This document shows positions 34,811 to 44,665 of a stretch of DNA of 64,000 bases, in pieces. Position numbers and translations under genes: made by a program. How positions within the stretch are numbered: position 1 is the first letter of the stretch; each line of letters begins with the position of its first letter. The notes beneath the pieces were generated by a model. The model worked only from the letters and a program-made list of their open reading frames with translations. It made no database searches and was not told where the DNA came from. Source of the DNA: Paenibacillaceae bacterium (GTDB taxonomy: Bacteria; Bacillota; Bacilli; Paenibacillales; NBRC-103111); assembly GCA_029256185.1 (NCBI GenBank), contig JAQSYI010000010.1:124001-188000 (forward strand), given 5' to 3'.

Positions 34811-35878
34811 TTACAACCGCACTTCCTTGCCGGTTTCTGCGGATTCATAGATGGCCGAGAGAATTTTGATCATATCCACACCTTGAAGCGGGGTATTGAT
34901 CGGCTCAGCGCGGCCCTGCACGCAGTCGATGAAGTGAACCAGATGTCTGCCGTGGTTGGACAATGCCGACTTGCCCTTGAACACCGGAGTAAGGTCCGTC
35001 AGTTGGCCCGCAGTCTCCGTATAAATTTGCAGCTCGCCCCGCTTGATGCTGGCTCCCGCCTTGGTGCCGCGGAGCTCAACGAAGTTCATCTCCTCGCCTA
35101 CATTGGAAGCCCAGCTGAACTCAATCTGCAGGGTGGAGCCGTTCTCGAAGCGGATGAAGCCTGTAGCCAAGTCCTCTACGTCAAAGGTTCCTTCAGCTTG
35201 CTTCTCGCCGAAGCTGCTGTGAATGGAGTCGGAAAGCTCGTTGTTGGCGAACTTGGTATAGACTGCTCCTGTAACCGCCACCGGCCGGGGATTGCCCATA
35301 AGCCAAACGGCCAGATCGATGAAATGCACGCCCAGATCAATCAGCGGGCCGCCGCCGGACAATTCCTTGGTAGTGAACCAGCCGCCCTTGCCCGGAATGC
35401 CTCTGCGGCGAATCCAGCCGCAACGGCCTGTATAAATTTCGCCTGTGTGACCTTCGTCAATGTAGTGCTTCAGATATTGGGCGGCGGGAGAGAAACGGTT
35501 GTTGCGCATAACCATCAGCAGCTTGCCGGATTCGGCAGCGGCATCAGCCATCTTCTGGGCTTCCTCGGGGCTGACGGCGTCAGGCTTCTCGCAGAATACA
35601 TGCATGCCCGCCTGCAATGCGGCAACCGCCACCTTGGAGTGGAACAGATTGGGCGTACAGATATCCACGATGTCCAGATCCTGTTCCTTCAGCATATCCT
35701 CGTACTTTTCGTAAACGTACGGAATATTATGTTCGGCGGCAATCTTGTCCGCCTTGGGCTTGTTGATGTCGCAAAGGGCAACGATCTCCACTTCCTCGTG
35801 GTTGATCAGCGGCTCCAAGTGAGCGGTTTTGAAAATATTCCCTGTTCCTACAATCCCGATCTTCAGCTTCTTGCTCAT
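34811..35878 (-). CDS. Gfo/Idh/MocA family sugar dehydrogenase
   Basis: This 355-residue protein starts with the Rossmann motif KIGIVGTGNIF and contains the conserved EKP of the family (FCEKPDAVSPEEAQKM), followed by the catalytic region (GGGPLIDLGVHFIDLAVWLMG, with the D-x-G-x-H dyad). It is probably an NAD(P)-dependent oxidoreductase acting on a sugar or inositol-like compound released by the upstream hydrolases. The start has GGGAGG about 9 bases upstream. It is the last gene of the operon, 54 bases after the isomerase. Confidence 0.94.
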   Translation of the reverse strand: MSKKLKIGIVGTGNIFKTAHLEPLINHEEVEIVALCDINKPKADKIAAEHNIPYVYEKYEDMLKEQDLDIVDICTPNLFHSKVAVAALQAGMHVFCEKPDAVSPEEAQKMADAAAESGKLLMVMRNNRFSPAAQYLKHYIDEGHTGEIYTGRCGWIRRRGIPGKGGWFTTKELSGGGPLIDLGVHFIDLAVWLMGNPRPVAVTGAVYTKFANNELSDSIHSSFGEKQAEGTFDVEDLATGFIRFENGSTLQIEFSWASNVGEEMNFVELRGTKAGASIKRGELQIYTETAGQLTDLTPVFKGKSALSNHGRHLVHFIDCVQGRAEPINTPLQGVDMIKILSAIYESAETGKEVRL

Positions 35879-35932
35879 AGGTTGTCATCCTCCCGGTATG
35901 GACGGCGCTTGGCGCAGTCTGCTTGGTTTACC

Positions 35933-36694
35933 CTACTTCAATTCCCGTATCATGGCAGTCAAATTGGTGAAGCTTGTCTGAACACAGTCCATGGGCGCAC
36001 GGTTGCAGCGGTCCTGCTCCACCACGTACCATTCAATGCCGTTAGCCTCTCCCCAGGTGAGGATCGGCTTGAAATCAATGGAGCCGGTGCCGATCTCGGC
36101 GAACGCCGCCTCTTCGTCATTGGTCATGTCCTTCAAGTGGATGATCGGCATGCGGTTGGCGTACGGGGCAATGTAGGATACGGGATCATTCCCGCCCTTC
36201 TTCACCCAATATACATCAAGCTCGGCCAATACCAGATTGTCTGTCTCAGGCTGCAGCAGATACGCCAAAGCAGTCTCGCCGCCCACATTGGTCTCGAATT
36301 CGAACGCATGATTATGGTAACTGATGCGGATGCCTTCTTGCTGTACACGCGCAGCAGCTTCGTTCAGTACACGCCGCACCTCACGGTAGCCTTCTTCATT
36401 GCGCAGATCTGCCGGGATGGAAGGGCAGATAAGATCACGGGTGCCAAAAAATTTCGCATCGGCAACCAGTTGGTCCAACTCATCAACAAAACGCTGATAG
36501 CCTACATGCATGCCGGCTGTCTTAAGTCCGGTCTCTTGAAGCACCGCGGCCAGCTCCTTCGGGTCATAATCGTTATACCCGGCAAACTGCACCCCAGCCC
36601 AGCCCATCTTGCTCAACTCCCGGAGAACCCCGGGGAAATCCGCTTTGCATTCCTCGCGTAACGTATACAGTTGCACTGCCAGCTTGTGATTCAT
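35933..36694 (-). CDS. Sugar phosphate isomerase/epimerase-like TIM-barrel protein
   Basis: This 253-residue xylose-isomerase-like TIM barrel (AP_endonuc_2 family) has LAVQLYTLREECKADF at the start, ISYHNHAFEFE (metal-binding region), LAELDVYWVKKGG and MPIIHLKDM. All are typical of the sugar isomerases paired with Gfo/Idh dehydrogenases. The start at 36694 has AGGGGG 7 bases upstream; a GTG/ATG further upstream (36721) lacks one. It probably acts on the same sugar as its neighbours. Confidence 0.92.
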   Translation of the reverse strand: MNHKLAVQLYTLREECKADFPGVLRELSKMGWAGVQFAGYNDYDPKELAAVLQETGLKTAGMHVGYQRFVDELDQLVADAKFFGTRDLICPSIPADLRNEEGYREVRRVLNEAAARVQQEGIRISYHNHAFEFETNVGGETALAYLLQPETDNLVLAELDVYWVKKGGNDPVSYIAPYANRMPIIHLKDMTNDEEAAFAEIGTGSIDFKPILTWGEANGIEWYVVEQDRCNRAPMDCVQTSFTNLTAMIRELK

Positions 36695-36786
36695 TCTTTT
36701 CCCCCTAGCAATCGTTGTCATACAAAGATTCCTCTACATTATAGACAGCGATTGCAGGCGGTGAACAGAATTTATCTTCCGTTCAG

Positions 36787-39021
36787 TTAGCGGATCTTCC
36801 GATTTTTTGCGGATGGAGGAGGCAGGTCCAGACCAATCTCTATTATCGCCTCTTCTCTTAGGCCTGAGCAATCCACCTGATAGATTCCGTTAGCCGACGG
36901 CAACGCCTCATACGCTTCTCCGTTGACACGCGCAAAGACAGGCTGACGCCGGGAATGGAAGATAAATTTGCCTCCCTCCCGCAGACGGACCCGTTCCGTC
37001 CCTCCGCTGCTCCATTGGCCTGCGATGGCGTGGGGAGAGACGTACTTGTCGGCAAGCCCTACGGGCGTTATCCCCTCCCGGATCTTGACCAGCACGAACA
37101 GCAGGCATTGCCCCGGCTTGAGAATGAAAGACCAGCGTTCCTCCGGCTCCATGAGCCTCCCCTCACCGCTGAAGTGCTCGTAGATAACAGCCTCTCCGTC
37201 TGCGAAGCCCGGAATATCCGCGGAGGATACGCTTCCCTTGATCTCTCCCCCGCCTTCTCCCAGGTGGAATGCTGCCAGGATGCCCGCCCCTCCCGCATAG
37301 TTCCACAGCTTCAACGGCACTTGCCCGTTCAGCGGATCTGCGGTGAGACAATCCATGGCAGGGACGGCGGGACGGTCGCAGCGTAGCAGCCTGCCGTCGC
37401 TATACACCAGCGGCAGCAGCTTGGCCGGATCGGTCCGGTCCAAGGCATCGCTGATATACACCGGTCCCCCGCTGACGGCGCGGAGCACCGCGTTCTGCAG
37501 ATCATCATGATTGACGCTCCAGAACATATCCCAATCCCCCCAGTAGAAGGAGCCGTGGAAATAGGAATTATAGGCGTTCTGCAGCGCGTGCTCCCGGAAG
37601 CCGCCGGGTTTCTTGGGCATGAAGTCATCGCTGTTGCGCGAAACCGCCGACTGGGGCCGGTGCCAGATATTCTCTGTGGCCATTCCCATGCAGTTGATCA
37701 CGGTCTTGCTGAAATGCAGGGCCACCGACGCCTCCAATGCCTGATGGGCCGCCGACGCCGCTTCTCCCACGGACCGTTCGTATTGCAGGAAGTTGCCGAT
37801 GGCCGCTTGGCTGTCCGTCTTGACGAAGTCGATGCCCTGGCGGCGGAGCAGGCCGTGCCAGGCATTCCAGAAGCCGAAGCCCGCAGCCGCATCGGGATAA
37901 GGAATGAGACTGCCGTCCGGGGTGGAGTACAGATACCTGCGCAACGACGCCGCCAGCGGACTCTCCGGATGAATTCCCTCCCAATATCCTGCAATCGTGT
38001 GCCATACCCCCACCCAACGCATGCCGAACCGGTCTTTGAGCGCCTGGACCGTATGGGCCAGCCCATGGGGGAACTTGCCGGAGTCCGCGGCAAAGGACAT
38101 GAGCTTGCCCTCCCGCTCCGAAGACCAGCCGTCGTCGATCATCACCCAGCGCACGGGAAGCTCCAGCCGCCGGAGCTCCTCCGCCTTGGCCAGAAGGTTC
38201 TCTTCGCTGACCTGCTGGTAGAAGGCGTCCCAGCTGCACCAGCCCAGATAGTCCAGCACCTCGGGATATGTTTTCTTATCGCGGGGAAGCACGGGATAGT
38301 CAAGCACCCGCAGAGCGGCGTCCGCAGTCTTGTCCGCCAGCCCGTAGGGCTCGGCTCCGCAGCCCAGCACAAAAGCAAGGCCCTCATTGCGCTTCAGACC
38401 ACCCCTGCAGGAGGAGAGGCGGATGGAGAAGCCCTGTCCGTCCCTTCCACCGCCGCCCTCCAGGTCGGTCCGGAACACGGGCCCGCACACGGGAAGCAGA
38501 CGGAGGCAAGCATCCCCGTCCCGCCAGAGCAGCGAGACCGTCCGGGGCGGCAGCCTGGCCGGATCCGGATCAAAGTGGGGGCGGGTCCACCAGTCATTAT
38601 GCTGATAGTTGGCCATAAGACCGCTCACATTCCCCATCCTGTCCACCGTAATGGAGATGCTTCGTTTGGCTGCGAAGGACTTCCTGCCGGTGAACGGGCT
38701 GCCCCCGTGAATCCGTCCGTCAACGAAGCCAAACACCATGTCCCCCACGCACCGCAGCTTCAGCTCCACGGAAACCCCGGCATCCTCCGTCCCTTCGCGG
38801 AATTCCAGCTTATATTCTTCTCCGTCCCCCATTCCCCCGGCTCCCGGGACAGCGCTTTGCACACAGGAGCAGAGGGCAAGCCGCACCTCTGCCTCTCCAT
38901 CCAGCGCAACAACAACGCCCAGGCCCTCCAATACCGGGCGTGCGGCTGCCGCACCGTCTCCGTCAGCAGCCTCCGCTTGTTCGGGTGAAACCAGCAGCAC
39001 CCCATCCTTATAAGCAAACAT
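36787..39021 (-). CDS. GH36-type alpha-galactosidase, raffinose synthase/Sip1-related
   Basis: This 744-residue protein, read from 39021 (AAGGGA 9 bases upstream), has the raffinose synthase/Sip1-like GH36 layout: a beta-rich N-terminal half, a TIM barrel from about residue 255 (YLGWCSWDAFYQ, WVMIDDGWS), the likely nucleophile Asp403 in DFVKTDSQ, and the likely acid/base Asp465 in SRNSDDF. No signal peptide is seen, so it acts in the cytoplasm on imported alpha-galactosides or related sugars. The longer open frame up to 39342 overlaps the foldase gene and is not used. It lies 97 bases after the foldase and 92 before the isomerase, inside the operon. Confidence 0.9.
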   Translation of the reverse strand: MFAYKDGVLLVSPEQAEAADGDGAAAARPVLEGLGVVVALDGEAEVRLALCSCVQSAVPGAGGMGDGEEYKLEFREGTEDAGVSVELKLRCVGDMVFGFVDGRIHGGSPFTGRKSFAAKRSISITVDRMGNVSGLMANYQHNDWWTRPHFDPDPARLPPRTVSLLWRDGDACLRLLPVCGPVFRTDLEGGGGRDGQGFSIRLSSCRGGLKRNEGLAFVLGCGAEPYGLADKTADAALRVLDYPVLPRDKKTYPEVLDYLGWCSWDAFYQQVSEENLLAKAEELRRLELPVRWVMIDDGWSSEREGKLMSFAADSGKFPHGLAHTVQALKDRFGMRWVGVWHTIAGYWEGIHPESPLAASLRRYLYSTPDGSLIPYPDAAAGFGFWNAWHGLLRRQGIDFVKTDSQAAIGNFLQYERSVGEAASAAHQALEASVALHFSKTVINCMGMATENIWHRPQSAVSRNSDDFMPKKPGGFREHALQNAYNSYFHGSFYWGDWDMFWSVNHDDLQNAVLRAVSGGPVYISDALDRTDPAKLLPLVYSDGRLLRCDRPAVPAMDCLTADPLNGQVPLKLWNYAGGAGILAAFHLGEGGGEIKGSVSSADIPGFADGEAVIYEHFSGEGRLMEPEERWSFILKPGQCLLFVLVKIREGITPVGLADKYVSPHAIAGQWSSGGTERVRLREGGKFIFHSRRQPVFARVNGEAYEALPSANGIYQVDCSGLREEAIIEIGLDLPPPSAKNRKIR

Positions 39022-39118
39022 CACGCCACTTCCCTTTTTGGCAATTATCCTTGCAGCCTTGCATGAGGTCTGTTTCCTCCCGAAGCAATGACGCCACTCA
39101 TATGACTTGGCCCCATCC

Positions 39119-40126
39119 TCAGGGCAATACCAGCCGGGACAGCGCTTGCTCATCCACAACAACGGATGCTGCCTTCCGCTTAAGCTCCCAATCCCGCCGG
39201 TAGTCCTCTTCGGCGAGTACAGCATAAATTTTTCCCTTAGCCTCCTCATAGGAGACAAGCCCTCCTGCGGTCCGGGACAGGCCCTGAAGCAAATAATAGC
39301 CGTCCATATCCTCGAACACCCCGCTGACCGCTCCTGCCGCAAGCCGCTCTATCTCCCTAAGCAGCGCAGGGCGGAGGCGGTTCTCCCTGTACTCCCGCTC
39401 ACCGAACACCCTCTCCTCCGCAATAAGGCCCCGGAGGGCTTCCATTCCTTGATACGTCTGTGCGACAGATTGCCACCGCTCTCCCTCAGCCAATCTGCCT
39501 CCCGCCTCCTCCAGCAGCCGGACAATCTCCTGTCCCCGCTGCCCCTCCCGGTAAGGGAGGAACATGGCATTCACCCGGACCGTTGCCGGCAAGGTGAATG
39601 CAGCTTCCTTGTTCGCTTCATAATATTCCCTGATTCGCCCGGGAGCATATTCGGCTTTGTAGTAGAACCGCTCCAGCATGGCCGTCTGCCATGTGCCGGC
39701 CAGAATATCCAGATAGGTGCCGGCGTCGTACTCCACGGGACCGTATACCGGCTGACCCGCCGCAAGGGCATGCTTGCGCGCCCGGTTCACCTCCCGCAGC
39801 TCCTGCTCCAGAGTGGAGAAGGAGGCATCCTGCACAAGCCCCCTATCCTTCGCCCACAGCTGCCTCACCTTCCAATCGATTGCCGCCGCGAGAGCGGCGG
39901 CCTTCCATTGTCCGGCCGGGACAAGCGCCCGGTGCTTGGCGGCAAACAGCTCAAGCAGCTCCCCGCAGAGAGGCTCCCCGTTCACCAGGGCCACCGCCTC
40001 ATGCCGGTCTGACCCTGTCCCCGGCCATGGCCCCATCCCCGGCCCGCGGACCAGCCAGAGGATGCCTGCCAGAATCAGGACCGCCGCCGCTCCGCCAACC
40101 GCCGCAAGACCCGGCCGTCTTCTCAT
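39119..40126 (-). CDS. Membrane-anchored SurA-like foldase (copy B)
   Basis: This 335-residue protein has an N-terminal signal anchor (about 8-27, AVGGAAAVLILAGILWLV) and an extracytoplasmic helical region resembling the SurA N-terminal domain of parvulin-type foldases (ALVNGEPLCGELLELF ... ; GQPVYGPVEYDAGTYLDIL; C-terminal VVVDEQALSRL). I do not see the parvulin rotamase signature, so it may be a chaperone without isomerase activity. Its ATG overlaps the stop of the beta-helix gene by ATGA, so the two proteins are probably made in step. It is paralogous to the product at 47859-49124, sharing the GxPVYGP motif. Confidence 0.7.
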   Translation of the reverse strand: MRRRPGLAAVGGAAAVLILAGILWLVRGPGMGPWPGTGSDRHEAVALVNGEPLCGELLELFAAKHRALVPAGQWKAAALAAAIDWKVRQLWAKDRGLVQDASFSTLEQELREVNRARKHALAAGQPVYGPVEYDAGTYLDILAGTWQTAMLERFYYKAEYAPGRIREYYEANKEAAFTLPATVRVNAMFLPYREGQRGQEIVRLLEEAGGRLAEGERWQSVAQTYQGMEALRGLIAEERVFGEREYRENRLRPALLREIERLAAGAVSGVFEDMDGYYLLQGLSRTAGGLVSYEEAKGKIYAVLAEEDYRRDWELKRKAASVVVDEQALSRLVLP

Positions 40127-41670
40127 GGCCGTTCGTGGGCCCCGATATCCGGCGCTCCGGCGAACAGGGGGTTGCCCCAGAAATCGGCGGTTCCGGGAGA
40201 GGCGATCACCGTCCCGCTGTTGACGGCGGGAGAAGCGGCCTTCAGGCGGTACCCGTCTGCGGTAGCTCTGCCGTCCGAGCCCGTGCCGGGATTGACGAAT
40301 TGGGGATCGGCCGCAATCCCGTTGGCATCGCCTGCCGGAGGCGTGAAGCCGTAATACAGATTATGGCTGTAGGTATGATTGCTTGGCAACGCGGCAGGTC
40401 CGTTGTTCACATAGAAGATATTATTTTTGAAGCTAAGCCCCGAGGACCTGACGCCGTCAATCTTGAAGCCCTGTGTGGTGTTGTTGAAGAACACATTGTT
40501 GTAGAAGCTGGTGGCTCCGGTAAGAGAGCTGATGGTATTGTCGCTCCAATGGTAATGGCTGTCGTTCTGGCTGATATTGTACCGCACCACATTGTTCCCG
40601 CCGTTTACCCCCAGCTCCTTGGTGGACATGAAGAAACCGCCTTTGTTGGAATGGGAATAATTGTATTGGAAAATATGGGTCCCTCTGGAGAACACATCGG
40701 TATCGAAGGCCATGGAATCGCTGGTGGACTGGATATCGTAATGGGTCCGGGCCACCTCATTATATTGGAAGACCGGGTCCATGCAGGCCCAGGACCACAT
40801 CCCGGCGATCCACTGGTGATTGGTTCCGTTTATCCCCGCATCAAGGACGGTGTTGCGCTCAATAACCGGACTTTTGCTTACCCCGGCCACAATGCCGTCC
40901 GCCCCCGTCTTGTTCACGATATTGCTGCGGATGGCTACGTTTGTATACCAGGAATTGCCTGTGGTATCGCTCAAATGCGCAGAGGCGCCGCCAAAATAAA
41001 TGCCGCCTGTGCTGATATCGTGAATATTGTTGTTCTCAATGCGGAGATCATTGAAGCGGGAGAGATTGGTATTGTCCCCGCCGGTCCAGACCGTGACGAA
41101 AATGCCCGCGTTGCCGTAGAAATTGTCCTGGTTGGTCCGGTCGGACCATCCCTTCACATCATGAATATTCAGATTGCGCAGATAGATGCCGTTCAAGGTC
41201 CCAGCGTTCTGCCCCAGCACGAATACCCCGCTTCGTTTGGCAATCGTCGCGCTGTCATTGGTGATCTCCAGATTCTGCACAGTCACATATTCCATGTTCT
41301 TGATGAGGACCGCCTGGGCCGCCCCGTTGCCGTTCACCACCGGATTGGCGCCGCTCGCGTATTTATCAATGGTGATCCGGCTTGCCGCCGTGCCGGAGCC
41401 CTTGGGCGACAGCGTTCCCGTCCAGATGCCGCCTGACTTGAACAGCACTTTGTCGCCGGGCTGAAGGGTGACGCTGTTAACCTTGCCCAGGGTTTTCCAG
41501 GCCGCACCGGTGCTGGTGCCTGAATTGGTGTCAAGACCGTTGGTGTCGTCCACATAATACGTAGTGTTTGCCGCGTAGGCGGAATCGGCGGGGATCAATG
41601 GCCACAGCATTCCCAGCAATAAGACGGCTGTCAGCAGCAGCTTCCCCAAGCGTCCGTTTCTCCCTTTCAT
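40123..41670 (-). CDS. Secreted right-handed parallel beta-helix protein (525-type, short)
   Basis: From the start at 41670 (GGAGG 7 bases upstream; the ATG at 41676 is too close) the protein is 515 residues. A signal peptide (about 1-34, ending DSAYA-A) is followed by one beta-helix domain reaching the C-terminus (YYVDDTNGLDTNSGT; KVLFKSGGIWTGTL; VVRYNISQNDSHYHW; ending SPGTADFWGNPLFAGAPDIGAHE). It is a close paralog of the N-terminal half of the next protein upstream (41755-44643), sharing the opening and the PDIG ending. It is probably a polysaccharide lyase or glycosidase-like protein. Substrate unknown. Confidence 0.9.
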   Translation of the reverse strand: MKGRNGRLGKLLLTAVLLLGMLWPLIPADSAYAANTTYYVDDTNGLDTNSGTSTGAAWKTLGKVNSVTLQPGDKVLFKSGGIWTGTLSPKGSGTAASRITIDKYASGANPVVNGNGAAQAVLIKNMEYVTVQNLEITNDSATIAKRSGVFVLGQNAGTLNGIYLRNLNIHDVKGWSDRTNQDNFYGNAGIFVTVWTGGDNTNLSRFNDLRIENNNIHDISTGGIYFGGASAHLSDTTGNSWYTNVAIRSNIVNKTGADGIVAGVSKSPVIERNTVLDAGINGTNHQWIAGMWSWACMDPVFQYNEVARTHYDIQSTSDSMAFDTDVFSRGTHIFQYNYSHSNKGGFFMSTKELGVNGGNNVVRYNISQNDSHYHWSDNTISSLTGATSFYNNVFFNNTTQGFKIDGVRSSGLSFKNNIFYVNNGPAALPSNHTYSHNLYYGFTPPAGDANGIAADPQFVNPGTGSDGRATADGYRLKAASPAVNSGTVIASPGTADFWGNPLFAGAPDIGAHERP

Positions 41671-41754
41671 ATGCATGCCTCCTCGTATAAATGCTTCCAA
41701 GCCTGCTCCAAACCGGTGCTTCCCCGCATCTTCAGACAGGCTGCTTCCCCATGC

Positions 41755-44643
41755 TTACTGGAGCGTGACCGTCCCCGTGAGCGGCGTCATGTCATGGAGA
41801 TTATCCCAGATGAAGGCTTTGACCGAATACCCTTGCGCGCCGGCAGGCACTGTAACCGATACGGACAAGGTTCTGTTGTCGTACTTGTTGATGACAGCCT
41901 CCTGAGTCTTGTATTCCACCAGCCCTGCAGGCGAATACAGCACGGCAATCAAGGTGGCGTTCACATGCTGCTCGGTGGAATTAAGCACCCGGGAGGAAAC
42001 GGTGATGACGCCTTCCTCCAACTCCGAGAGCGGGCTCCCGTCAGCATCGGCGAATGCCGGAGTGTCAATGGACAGCCGGGGGCCGACATAAAGCTCCACC
42101 GGACTGCTCTCAATGGTATTGCCGTTATGGGAGAAGCTTGCCCGGACCACGGCTTGCCCTTCGGCCAGGCCGTTGATGCTTCCGGCTCCCACCTGGACAA
42201 CTCCGGTAGGCTGCGCCTGATATTGCAAAGCGGCCCCGTCTGAGGTCAAATCCAGCGCCAATCCGTCTGCGGCAACTCCCATTACCGTATAAGCCGTAGA
42301 CTCTCCCACCCGCAGCTGCAGCTTCTCTGTCAGCAGCCGGACGGAAACAAGATCATCCAAACCGAAGTCCTCATTGTGGACAAACTTCACCGCGTCAGCC
42401 GCCACCTCGCCATTGGCTGCGTCGCTGACCTGAACATAGCCGGAGGCTCCCTGGTTGAACCGGTGGATGCCCAGCAGCATCCAGCTTCCGCCCCTTGCCT
42501 TCTGGTTCACCTTGTAGGTCTTCGTTCCCCCGGCGGAGCTTACGGTAAAGGGAGCATTGCCCGCCCTTGCATCCGATCCGTCAGGAAGGAAATAATAGAC
42601 GGAATAATACCCGGCTACGGGAATATTCGGCGTCCACCGGACCGTATTCGCACCGCTTCCCGCGCTTGCCCGGATATAATTGTTGTTGTAAGCGTTGCCG
42701 CCGGTGGCCGCCGTCCAGCTGCCGCTGGCTGCGGCATCCGTATTATCCAGATAAACGGCTGTTTTGGTGGTGGCGGCAACTGTGGCGCTGGGCGCAGATT
42801 CATTCCAGTTGTTATCCTTGGCCACCACATAGAAGCTGTAGCTCCCGGCGGGGGCAAGCCCGGTTACGGTTGCCTGATTGGCGGCAATGACCGTGGCCAG
42901 CAGCTCATCCGTATCCGCGTTGTAGATATCCCCGTCCAAGGGGACGCCATTCTCCACGGCAGTCCAGGAGAGACTTACCGTTGTATCCGTTACCGCCGTC
43001 ACCTGAAGTCCGGCGGGCTGATCCGGCGCAGCCGCATCGTCGATCAGGCTGTTCGGATCTTCATATACGCCGATATCCGGCAGTCCCGTGTACACGGGGT
43101 TGTTCCAGAAATCCCTGCCTCCGTTATCCCCCACCGCCTTGCCTGCTCCGATCAGCGGGGAGTTGGGCAGAAGCTTATAGCCCTCAAGCGTGCCGATGCC
43201 GTCCTGTCCCTGGCCCGGGTTCACAAAGCCGGGATCGCCCACCCTATTATTCAGCCCCTGGGCGGGAGCGGGCTGGCCATAGAACGCATTGTTGATGAAT
43301 CTGGGAGCGGCGGAGTAATTCTCCGTAATCGGAGCCGGCCCCACGGAATAGAACACGTTGTTCATGAAGGTGGCATTGGGATTGTTGTTCACCTGAATCC
43401 CGATGCCCAGATCGTTATAGAACACATTATTGTAGATCAAGGCCGGGTCGCTGGTATTGATGGTATTGCTCCTGATGGCATTGCGCTTGTCGTTCTGGCT
43501 GATATTGTAGCGGATAATATTGATGCCGTTCTTGAGCTGGCCCATATCCATGTAGAACCCTCCCTCATTGCCGTGGGAGTAATTGTACTGGTAAATATGG
43601 GTGCCCCGGGTGGCAATATCCGTATCGAACGCCGTGGAGTCCGTATCGCTCTTGGCTGCTCCGCGAACCCTTCCCACCTCGTTATATTGGACCAATGCCC
43701 GGTCGGTGCGCCAGACCCACATGCCGGCGATCCATTTGATATCCCGGCCGTATGCGCCCGCATCCAGACTCACATTATGCTCGAACAACGGATTGGCGGT
43801 AGCGCCTATCACAATGCCGTCGGCGCCGTTGTTGATGATGGAATTGCCGCGGACCGTCACGTTCCGGTTGAAATACACCGGGTCTGAGGAGAAGGCCGCA
43901 ATGTTGATCCCGATGGTGGAGGCCTCATGGATATAGTTATCCTCGATCACCAGACCGTCGTAATACGCCTTGGGCCGGTTCGTCTCCCATTCCCACGCCT
44001 CGATCTGGATGGCGGCGTTGGAGTTCTTGTTGACCCCCTTGTCCTTGCCGTCCGTGGTGGTTACGGTGGTTTCCCCGGTTACGGACATGCCGGTTACATC
44101 ATGAATCTCCATATTGCGGATGGTGATCCCTCTCATGGGGCCGTTATGGAAAGCCTTGATCCAAATCCCGCTCCGCCTGTAATAGCCCGTCTGGTAATCA
44201 TCCGGTTCGGCCGCCTTATAATTGGTCAGCTCCAGATCCTGAAGAGTGATGTATTGGATATTCTCCAGATTGATGGCCGCATAGGCGGCGTTGGCGTTGA
44301 TTACCGGCTTGGGGCCTTCCCCGTAGCTGCCCACGACGATGGGATTGCCCTCGGCGCCGGAGCTTCTCAGCTGCAAGGAGCCGGTCCACACCCCTCCCGC
44401 CTTGAACAAGATCTTGTCTCCCGGCAAATAATTGGTTTTGGCGTTCACCTTGGAGACGGTTCTCCAGGGCGCCGCTTGGCTCAAGCCGTTATTGCTGTCA
44501 TTTCCGTTCACCGAATCCACATAATAGGACGTATTATCGGCATAAGCGATGTTTGCCGGAGCGGCTGCGATCCAGGCTGCCGCAAGCATCGCCACTGCAA
44601 GCGCCAAGGACAGGATTTTCCTGGCGAAACGTGTAAGATTCAT
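41755..44643 (-). CDS. Secreted parallel beta-helix protein with FN3 and golvesin-type domains
   Basis: This 962-residue protein has a signal peptide (about 1-36, ending ANIAYA-D). A beta-helix follows (about 38-535; YYVDSVNGNDSNNGL, KILFKAGGVWTGSL, IIRYNISQNDKRNAI, ending NNPVYTGLPDIGVYED), then a fibronectin-III domain (about 545-630). Next is a golvesin-C/Xly-type binding domain (about 635-760; AASGSWTAATGGNAYNNNYI ... GYYSVYYFLPDG) and two Ig-like beta domains to the end. AAAGGGGG lies upstream of the ATG. Its upstream spacer is filled by the 66-base hairpin repeat at 44666-44840. It probably attacks or binds an extracellular polysaccharide. Confidence 0.9.
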   Translation of the reverse strand: MNLTRFARKILSLALAVAMLAAAWIAAAPANIAYADNTSYYVDSVNGNDSNNGLSQAAPWRTVSKVNAKTNYLPGDKILFKAGGVWTGSLQLRSSGAEGNPIVVGSYGEGPKPVINANAAYAAINLENIQYITLQDLELTNYKAAEPDDYQTGYYRRSGIWIKAFHNGPMRGITIRNMEIHDVTGMSVTGETTVTTTDGKDKGVNKNSNAAIQIEAWEWETNRPKAYYDGLVIEDNYIHEASTIGINIAAFSSDPVYFNRNVTVRGNSIINNGADGIVIGATANPLFEHNVSLDAGAYGRDIKWIAGMWVWRTDRALVQYNEVGRVRGAAKSDTDSTAFDTDIATRGTHIYQYNYSHGNEGGFYMDMGQLKNGINIIRYNISQNDKRNAIRSNTINTSDPALIYNNVFYNDLGIGIQVNNNPNATFMNNVFYSVGPAPITENYSAAPRFINNAFYGQPAPAQGLNNRVGDPGFVNPGQGQDGIGTLEGYKLLPNSPLIGAGKAVGDNGGRDFWNNPVYTGLPDIGVYEDPNSLIDDAAAPDQPAGLQVTAVTDTTVSLSWTAVENGVPLDGDIYNADTDELLATVIAANQATVTGLAPAGSYSFYVVAKDNNWNESAPSATVAATTKTAVYLDNTDAAASGSWTAATGGNAYNNNYIRASAGSGANTVRWTPNIPVAGYYSVYYFLPDGSDARAGNAPFTVSSAGGTKTYKVNQKARGGSWMLLGIHRFNQGASGYVQVSDAANGEVAADAVKFVHNEDFGLDDLVSVRLLTEKLQLRVGESTAYTVMGVAADGLALDLTSDGAALQYQAQPTGVVQVGAGSINGLAEGQAVVRASFSHNGNTIESSPVELYVGPRLSIDTPAFADADGSPLSELEEGVITVSSRVLNSTEQHVNATLIAVLYSPAGLVEYKTQEAVINKYDNRTLSVSVTVPAGAQGYSVKAFIWDNLHDMTPLTGTVTLQ

Positions 44644-44665
44644 GGTTTTCCCCCTTTACTAAAAT

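Noticed and set aside
36787..39342. 851-codon reading of the GH36 gene
   Set aside because: The extra N-terminal part overlaps the foldase gene and has no homologous features; ATG 39021 has a ribosome site and a sensible domain start.
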